From positions 1-10,335 of the forward strand of contig JACMLA010000893.1 in NCBI GenBank assembly GCA_014379815.1: a stretch of DNA of 10,335 nt, given 5' to 3'. This DNA comes from Bryobacteraceae bacterium (GTDB taxonomy: Bacteria; Acidobacteriota; Terriglobia; Bryobacterales; Bryobacteraceae). The notes below the pieces were generated by a model, which saw only the letters and a program-made list of their open reading frames with translations, was not told the DNA's origin and searched no databases. How positions within the stretch are numbered: position 1 is the stretch's first letter; each line of letters starts with the position of its first letter. Positions 6,324 through 10,335 of this stretch are shown piece by piece. The position numbers and the translations under genes were made by a program.

Positions 6324-7493
6324 TTGCCGACAAGGTTTATCGTATTGCTGCTGGGAACGAGTTCCCTCTGGGCAGCTTCCCCTGGCTATACTCTACCCGA
6401 CCCGCTGAAGACGGCAGATGGCACAAGCGTCACCGCAGAAGGATGGCGGAAGTATCGCCGGGCCCAGGTGCTCGCGTTGTTTGAGAAGCATGTCTACGGC
6501 AGATCCCCCGCCCGCCCGAAACAGATGCGGTTCAAAGTCGTCGAGGAGGACAGGGAGGCTCTTGCCGGGAAAGCTACGCGCCGCGAAGTAGACATCATTG
6601 TGGGCGATCGAGGTAAGCCGTTCACGTTTCGGCTGACCCTATATCTTCCTAAATCGGCGAGCAAGCCTGTGCCGGTCTTCCTGTTGTTGAATCATAGAGG
6701 GACTGTTTCCAGTCAGGTTGGCAATCCATTCTTCCCAGTGGAACAAATCGTGTCAAGAGGGTATGGTGCTGCTGGGATTACAGCGGGACAACTCGCTCCC
6801 GATAACGCCAGGACCTATCGCGATGGTGTGATCGGATTCTACGATGGTGCTGCCGAAGCCTCGCCGGATTCCTGGAAGACGATCGCGGCGTGGGCTTGGG
6901 GAGGCCAGCGCGCCATGGACTATCTGCAGACCGACAAAGACGTGGATAGCAGGAGGATTGCTGTCGTAGGCCACTCCCGGGGAGGAAAAGCGGCGCTCTG
7001 GTGTGGAGCTCAGGACCTCCGCTTCGCGCTTACGATCAGCAACAACTCCGGGGAAAGCGGCGCGGCGCTCGCTCGACGGCGCAAAGGGGAGTCGCTGAGG
7101 CAGATCAACGATGCGTTTCCGCACTGGTTCGCGGAGAATTACAAGGCCTACAACGACCACGAGGACAAGCTTCCGGTGGATCAACACGAGTTAATTTCCC
7201 TAATGGCACCTCGTCTGGTCTATGTAGCCAGCGCTGAGACCGATGCGTGGGCCGATCCGGAAGGGGAGTTCCTCTCAGGTGTACACGCGACACCGGTCTA
7301 TCGCCTGCTGGGTGTAGATGGCCTTGGCGGATCGCAGCAGCCACCGGTCGAGCAGCCAATCCACACGGGACGAATTGGATACCACATTCGAAAGGGTGGG
7401 CATGGTCTGACCGGATATGACTGGGATCAGTTTATGACATTTGCCGACCGGCACCTGACCCGGTGGCGCCTGCAGAGAGCGCCAAACCTTTAA
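6324..7493 (+). CDS. Secreted CE15-type glucuronoyl esterase-like alpha/beta hydrolase
   Basis: 389 residues from TTG. Residues 1 to about 17 are a signal peptide (FIVLLLGTSSLWA, then AS), so the enzyme is periplasmic or secreted. The core is an alpha/beta-hydrolase: the strand PVPVFLLLNHRG (115-126), then RRIAVVGHSRGGKAALW (210-226) with nucleophile Ser218 in G-x-S-R-x-G-K, SNNSGESGAAL (239-249), APRLVYVASAETDAWADPEGEF (295-316), described here by region, and KGGHGLTGYDW (357-367) with the probable catalytic His360. G-x-S-R-x-G and this order are typical of CE15 enzymes, which cleave ester bonds between lignin alcohols and the 4-O-methyl-glucuronic acid of xylan. Asn241 occupies the spot of the Glu found in many CE15 members (Ser+23), so the triad acid is probably E305 or D307 after strand 7. 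The alternative label is a generic acetylxylan esterase-like hydrolase. It lies head-to-head with the MerT-like gene and 52 bases before the kinase. Confidence 0.78.
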   Translation: MPTRFIVLLLGTSSLWAASPGYTLPDPLKTADGTSVTAEGWRKYRRAQVLALFEKHVYGRSPARPKQMRFKVVEEDREALAGKATRREVDIIVGDRGKPFTFRLTLYLPKSASKPVPVFLLLNHRGTVSSQVGNPFFPVEQIVSRGYGAAGITAGQLAPDNARTYRDGVIGFYDGAAEASPDSWKTIAAWAWGGQRAMDYLQTDKDVDSRRIAVVGHSRGGKAALWCGAQDLRFALTISNNSGESGAALARRRKGESLRQINDAFPHWFAENYKAYNDHEDKLPVDQHELISLMAPRLVYVASAETDAWADPEGEFLSGVHATPVYRLLGVDGLGGSQQPPVEQPIHTGRIGYHIRKGGHGLTGYDWDQFMTFADRHLTRWRLQRAPNL

Positions 7494-7496
7494 AGT

Positions 7497-7515
7497 CATT
7501 CGCTATGTACGAATG
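7497..7515. repeat. Inverted repeat between the esterase and kinase genes
   Basis: CATTCG (7497-7502) and CGAATG (7510-7515) form a perfect 6-base inverted repeat with a 7-base spacer, 4 bases after the esterase stop. With no T-tract it is a poor terminator. It overlaps the place a -35 element would occupy for the TATACT box at 7529, so it could be an operator. It is short enough to be chance. Confidence 0.35.
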
Positions 7516-7528
7516 CCTCTATCGAGCC

Positions 7529-7534
7529 TATACT
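7529..7534 (+). promoter_or_regulatory. Possible -10 box directly before the kinase start
   Basis: TATACT matches TATAAT at 5 of 6 positions. The start point would fall near 7541, leaving only about 5 bases before the ATG at 7546, so the message would be nearly leaderless. The ATG also lacks a properly spaced Shine-Dalgarno (AGG directly abuts it), which fits. The -35 region is poor (TGTACG at 7506-7511). Confidence 0.35.
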
Positions 7535-7545
7535 CGTAAGTCAGG

Positions 7546-10131
7546 ATGGCTTCGCTGGTCGGCCGGTCTTTCTGTGGTTACGACATCGTCGAGCAGCTCG
7601 GCGCTGGCGGTATGGGCGTTGTTTATCGTGCCCTGGACCGCAAGCTCGACCGCAGCGTTGCGATCAAGGTGCTGCCCCAAACTGCGAGTGAAGCGGGTGC
7701 TTTGGCCCGGAGCAGATTTCTCCGCGAAGCCCGATCCGCATCGGCGCTCGACCATCCCAACGTTGGAACGATCTACGGAGCGGAAGCGCTGGAAGACGGC
7801 AGTCTGTGTATCGTCATGGCCTGCTACGAAGGTGGAAGCCTTGCTGACCGGCTTCGCCATGGGAAACTGGCGGAGGCCGAGGCAGTTCGAATCGCGACCG
7901 GGATTGCCGATGGACTTGCAGCTGCCCATGCATCAGGAATCATTCACCGCGACGTCAAGCCCTCTAACGTCGTGTTCACCAAAGCGGGTTTGGCCAAGGT
8001 GGTGGACTTTGGCCTTGCGCGGCGCACGGATGGCTCGGAAACACTAACAGAGTCCCATACCATCGTGGGCACCGCAGCCTACATGTCACCGGAGCAGGCT
8101 CGTGGGCTGGAACTGGATGGACGTACCGATGTCTGGTCCCTTGGTGTCGTGTTGTACCAGATGCTTAGCGGGCGGACGCCGTTTGCACGACCTGACGTGG
8201 CTGCCCAGTTGTATGCAGTGGTCCATGAAGACCCGCCGCCTCTCGCGGTCAGCTCGCCAGACCTCCTTCGAGCGGTTACCAAAGCGATGGCGAAGAAGCC
8301 GGAAGAGCGCTTTACTTCGATGAGCGCGTTTGCGGCAGAACTGCGACGAATCACGGCTGACCGCGCCCACTTAAGCGATCTGGAAACTCAGCCGATCACT
8401 CCGTCGGGGTCCGACTTTACGTTACGCCGCCCGCGAACGAGAAAAATTCTCGCAATCGCCGCGTGTCTGACTCTGGCAGTGGCACTTGGAGCAACGGCCC
8501 TCAATCCGGCGCTGCGTGAGACGGCAACCTCGTTTTGGCCTCGTGGACCTGTTCAGCACATAACACTCGCCATCATGCCGTTCGGGAGTTCAGAAACCGA
8601 ACTGACAGGACTGGCAGGAGGGCTCTCGCATGCTGTCAATGCCCGGTTCAGCCAGCTGGACGCATTGCGGGACACGTTCTCTGTGTTGCCTGTCGGCGAG
8701 CCCGTAGGACGAAAAACAGCAGACAGCAACGATGCGTTCCGGAGTCTGGGCGCGACTATCGTGATCACCGGAGATCTACGCCGTAAGGACAAGGATCTAC
8801 TGCGGCTGGAGCTGCAGATCCGGCAAAAATCCGGTGTTGCCCCCGCTAGCATCCAGATAGACGGCAAGAAGCAAGATCCGGCATCTCTCGAAGATCGAGC
8901 TATTACCGAGATCGCGAGAGTTCTCGAGATCCGAACCGACTCCCACGTGCTGGACCAATTGCGCCGAAAAGGCCCAGCGGCGGCACATGCCTACGAACCC
9001 TATCTCCGGGCGGTGGGCTATCTGGAGCGCCACGACGTGAAGGGCAACCTTGAGCAAGCCATCGAGGACTTCGGGCAGACGTTGCTACTGGATCCAAAGT
9101 TTGCGATGGCCCGGGTCGGACTTTCCAGAGCTTCCAGGACTCGCTACCTCAAAGACCGGGATCAGTCTAATCTTCAGCATGCACAGAATTACGCATTGCA
9201 GGCGCTTGAACTCGACCCGTCGCTGGCCGAGGCTCATGTCTCACTTGGGCTGGTTTACAAGGAGACTAACCGGCGTGACCTGGCAGTGCTCGAGTTCCAG
9301 AAGGCTCTGCAATCGGAGCCTCGGAACATTAATGCCCTAATGGGGATAGCGGATAGCTATGAGGCTCTGGGGCGCCTGTCCGAAGCCGAAGCAACCTACA
9401 AGAGAGCGGTCGCTCTGCGTCCACACCTGTGGAATCCCATAAACAATCTGGCTCGCTTCTACATGCGGCAGAAGCAGTATCCCGAGGCAGACCGCGAGTT
9501 TCGGCGTGCGTTGGAACTGACTCCCGACAATTCTGGTTTGCACAGCAATCTGGGCGTAGCACTGACGCGGCAACGAAGGCTGCCAGAAGCGGTCCGGGCA
9601 TTTGAAAGCTCCCTTGCTCTCAACCCGACTTATCCGGCTCTTGTCAACCTCGGAAATCTGCACTACCAGCAACGTAACTTCCGACAAGCAGCCGAAATGT
9701 ATGGAAAAGCACTGCAGCTGAACAGCAACGATTTTCGCGTCTGGGGAAGCCGAGGACAGGCTTTGCGACATTCCGGTGCGCCAGGGGAGGAGGTCGGGCA
9801 AGCGCTGCGACGCGCCATCGACCTCGGACAAAACTCACTGAAGACCGATACGGGGGATACTTACTCTCTGCCACTGCTGAGCGTCTATCACGCGACACTC
9901 GGTGAGCGCGCACAGGCCGCCTCATACCTCCAGCGGGCTTTGACGAATGTGAACGTGCCCGCATCTGCATTAGCTTATTGCGCGATCGCCTATGAACTAC
10001 TGGGCAACCGCGATCGCTCTGTTAAACTAATCCGCCAGGCCCTCGACAGCGGCTACACGTGGGATGAACTCCGGGGCGATGCGGAATTGCAGGGCGTGAT
10101 TCAAAGTGCGGCGATTCGACCGCCCGGATAA
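7546..10131 (+). CDS. Transmembrane Ser/Thr protein kinase with FlgO/TolB-N-like region and TPR repeats
   Basis: 861 residues. The cytoplasmic Hanks-type kinase domain spans about 11-270: glycine loop GAGGMGVVY (19-27), VAIK with Lys41, Glu61 in helix C, catalytic HRDVKPSN (134-141), DFG (154-156) and SPE (181-183) in place of APE. All residues needed for activity are present. A basic stretch (RRPRTRK, 294-300) precedes one transmembrane helix (301-319). Residues 338-460 begin LAIMPFGSSE and include GATIVITGDLR (402-412), like the FlgO/TolB N-terminal-type module often found between kinase and TPRs in Acidobacteria. About 480-850 hold roughly ten TPR-like helix pairs (for example A-x-LGLVYKE at 563-573, NLGVALTRQRR at 668-678 and NLGNLHYQQRN at 701-711). 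The extracytoplasmic TPRs probably sense a protein partner. An in-frame TAA at 7537-7539 makes 7546 the first usable ATG. The target and signal are unknown. Confidence 0.92.
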   Translation: MASLVGRSFCGYDIVEQLGAGGMGVVYRALDRKLDRSVAIKVLPQTASEAGALARSRFLREARSASALDHPNVGTIYGAEALEDGSLCIVMACYEGGSLADRLRHGKLAEAEAVRIATGIADGLAAAHASGIIHRDVKPSNVVFTKAGLAKVVDFGLARRTDGSETLTESHTIVGTAAYMSPEQARGLELDGRTDVWSLGVVLYQMLSGRTPFARPDVAAQLYAVVHEDPPPLAVSSPDLLRAVTKAMAKKPEERFTSMSAFAAELRRITADRAHLSDLETQPITPSGSDFTLRRPRTRKILAIAACLTLAVALGATALNPALRETATSFWPRGPVQHITLAIMPFGSSETELTGLAGGLSHAVNARFSQLDALRDTFSVLPVGEPVGRKTADSNDAFRSLGATIVITGDLRRKDKDLLRLELQIRQKSGVAPASIQIDGKKQDPASLEDRAITEIARVLEIRTDSHVLDQLRRKGPAAAHAYEPYLRAVGYLERHDVKGNLEQAIEDFGQTLLLDPKFAMARVGLSRASRTRYLKDRDQSNLQHAQNYALQALELDPSLAEAHVSLGLVYKETNRRDLAVLEFQKALQSEPRNINALMGIADSYEALGRLSEAEATYKRAVALRPHLWNPINNLARFYMRQKQYPEADREFRRALELTPDNSGLHSNLGVALTRQRRLPEAVRAFESSLALNPTYPALVNLGNLHYQQRNFRQAAEMYGKALQLNSNDFRVWGSRGQALRHSGAPGEEVGQALRRAIDLGQNSLKTDTGDTYSLPLLSVYHATLGERAQAASYLQRALTNVNVPASALAYCAIAYELLGNRDRSVKLIRQALDSGYTWDELRGDAELQGVIQSAAIRPPG

Positions 10132-10152
10132 AACCAACACTTCACACTCAGT

Positions 10153-10157
10153 AGGAG
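10153..10157 (+). promoter_or_regulatory. Shine-Dalgarno of the last gene
   Basis: AGGAG lies 4 bases before ATG 10162 and 10 bases before a second in-frame ATG at 10168. Either start is possible; the two differ by only two residues. Confidence 0.6.
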
Positions 10158-10161
10158 AACT

Positions 10162-10335
10162 ATGGCTATGCCACAAGCTATAAAAATCAAAGACTGCGAA
10201 CCTGACCCCACGATCCTGACCGTGCACCAGGGGGACATTGTTTACTGGGAATCAAAGGATAACCACGACTATACACTCACCGGGTTCAAGGATCTGTTGT
10301 CTAATTCCTCCGGAAAGCCAGTCAAAGAAGTTCAG
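10162..10335 (+). CDS. Small hypothetical protein, possibly cupredoxin-like, 3' partial
   Basis: 58 residues are visible before the window ends. The order DPTILTVHQGDIVYWESKDNH (within residues 15-35, positions approximate) has the T-x-x-x-G-D-x-V-x-W pattern of the early strands of cupredoxin-fold proteins, with a His-containing loop (DNHDYTL) after it. The copper-site Cys-His-Met region would lie beyond the window, so copper binding cannot be judged. There is no signal peptide, unusual for a blue-copper protein and in favour of a copper-free cupredoxin-like fold. It begins 30 bases after the kinase stop with its own Shine-Dalgarno and no terminator between, so it is probably cotranscribed and may be functionally linked to the kinase. 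Confidence 0.55.
   Translation, partial: MAMPQAIKIKDCEPDPTILTVHQGDIVYWESKDNHDYTLTGFKDLLSNSSGKPVKEVQ

Noticed and set aside
5911..6408. 165-codon plus-strand frame across the MerT-like gene and the esterase start
   Set aside because: It has low-complexity, Arg/Ser/Pro-rich composition without domains. It is antisense to a protein with clear membrane helices and overlaps the esterase signal peptide.
1..10335. Mobile element, phage, toxin-antitoxin or CRISPR content
   Set aside because: No transposase, integrase or phage gene, no regularly spaced repeats, and no short toxin/antitoxin pair is visible on either strand.

Overview
The window looks like chromosomal DNA of an Acidobacteriota member, most likely near Solibacter/Bryobacterales. 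This is inferred from gene content only: a 1,072-residue Oar-like TonB-dependent receptor with a carboxypeptidase-regulatory-like N-terminus and an LPLNGRNF plug motif, a membrane-spanning Ser/Thr kinase with a TPR tail, a CE15-type esterase, moderately high GC, and several GTG/TTG starts. No rRNA, tRNA, transposase, phage gene or CRISPR array is visible.

Layout. (1) Positions 1-1889, plus strand: the 3' part of a ROK-family sugar kinase overlaps by ATGA a two-domain SIS protein of the GlmS-isomerase/NagB-II type. The pair is probably an amino-sugar catabolic unit. (2) Positions 1928-5205, plus strand: a well-formed sigma70-like promoter with a LacI-type palindrome over the predicted transcription start, then the TonB-dependent receptor gene. 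A 9-bp hairpin lies just after its stop and marks the convergent junction. (3) Positions 5220-6167, minus strand: a two-gene unit of a small MerT-like membrane protein (CC pair in its first helix) followed after 6 bases by a membrane-anchored thioredoxin-like protein. The second gene has an in-frame TGA exactly where the first redox cysteine of CxxC would be (U-T-T-C), and a GC-rich hairpin starts 9 bases after that TGA. I read it as a selenoprotein gene with a bacterial SECIS. A standard gene caller would split it into two fragments. (4) Positions 6324-7493, plus strand: a secreted CE15 glucuronoyl-esterase-like hydrolase with a TTG start and strong Shine-Dalgarno. (5) Positions 7546-10131, plus strand: a Ser/Thr kinase with a transmembrane segment, a FlgO/TolB-N-like region and about ten TPR-like repeats. 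It is followed by the start of a small, possibly cupredoxin-like protein (10162 to the window end).

Taken together, blocks 1, 2 and 4 fit a plant or microbial polysaccharide-degrading lifestyle: outer-membrane uptake, an esterase, and sugar phosphorylation and deamination or isomerisation. Block 3 is a separate metal- or redox-related module and is the most unusual part of the window.
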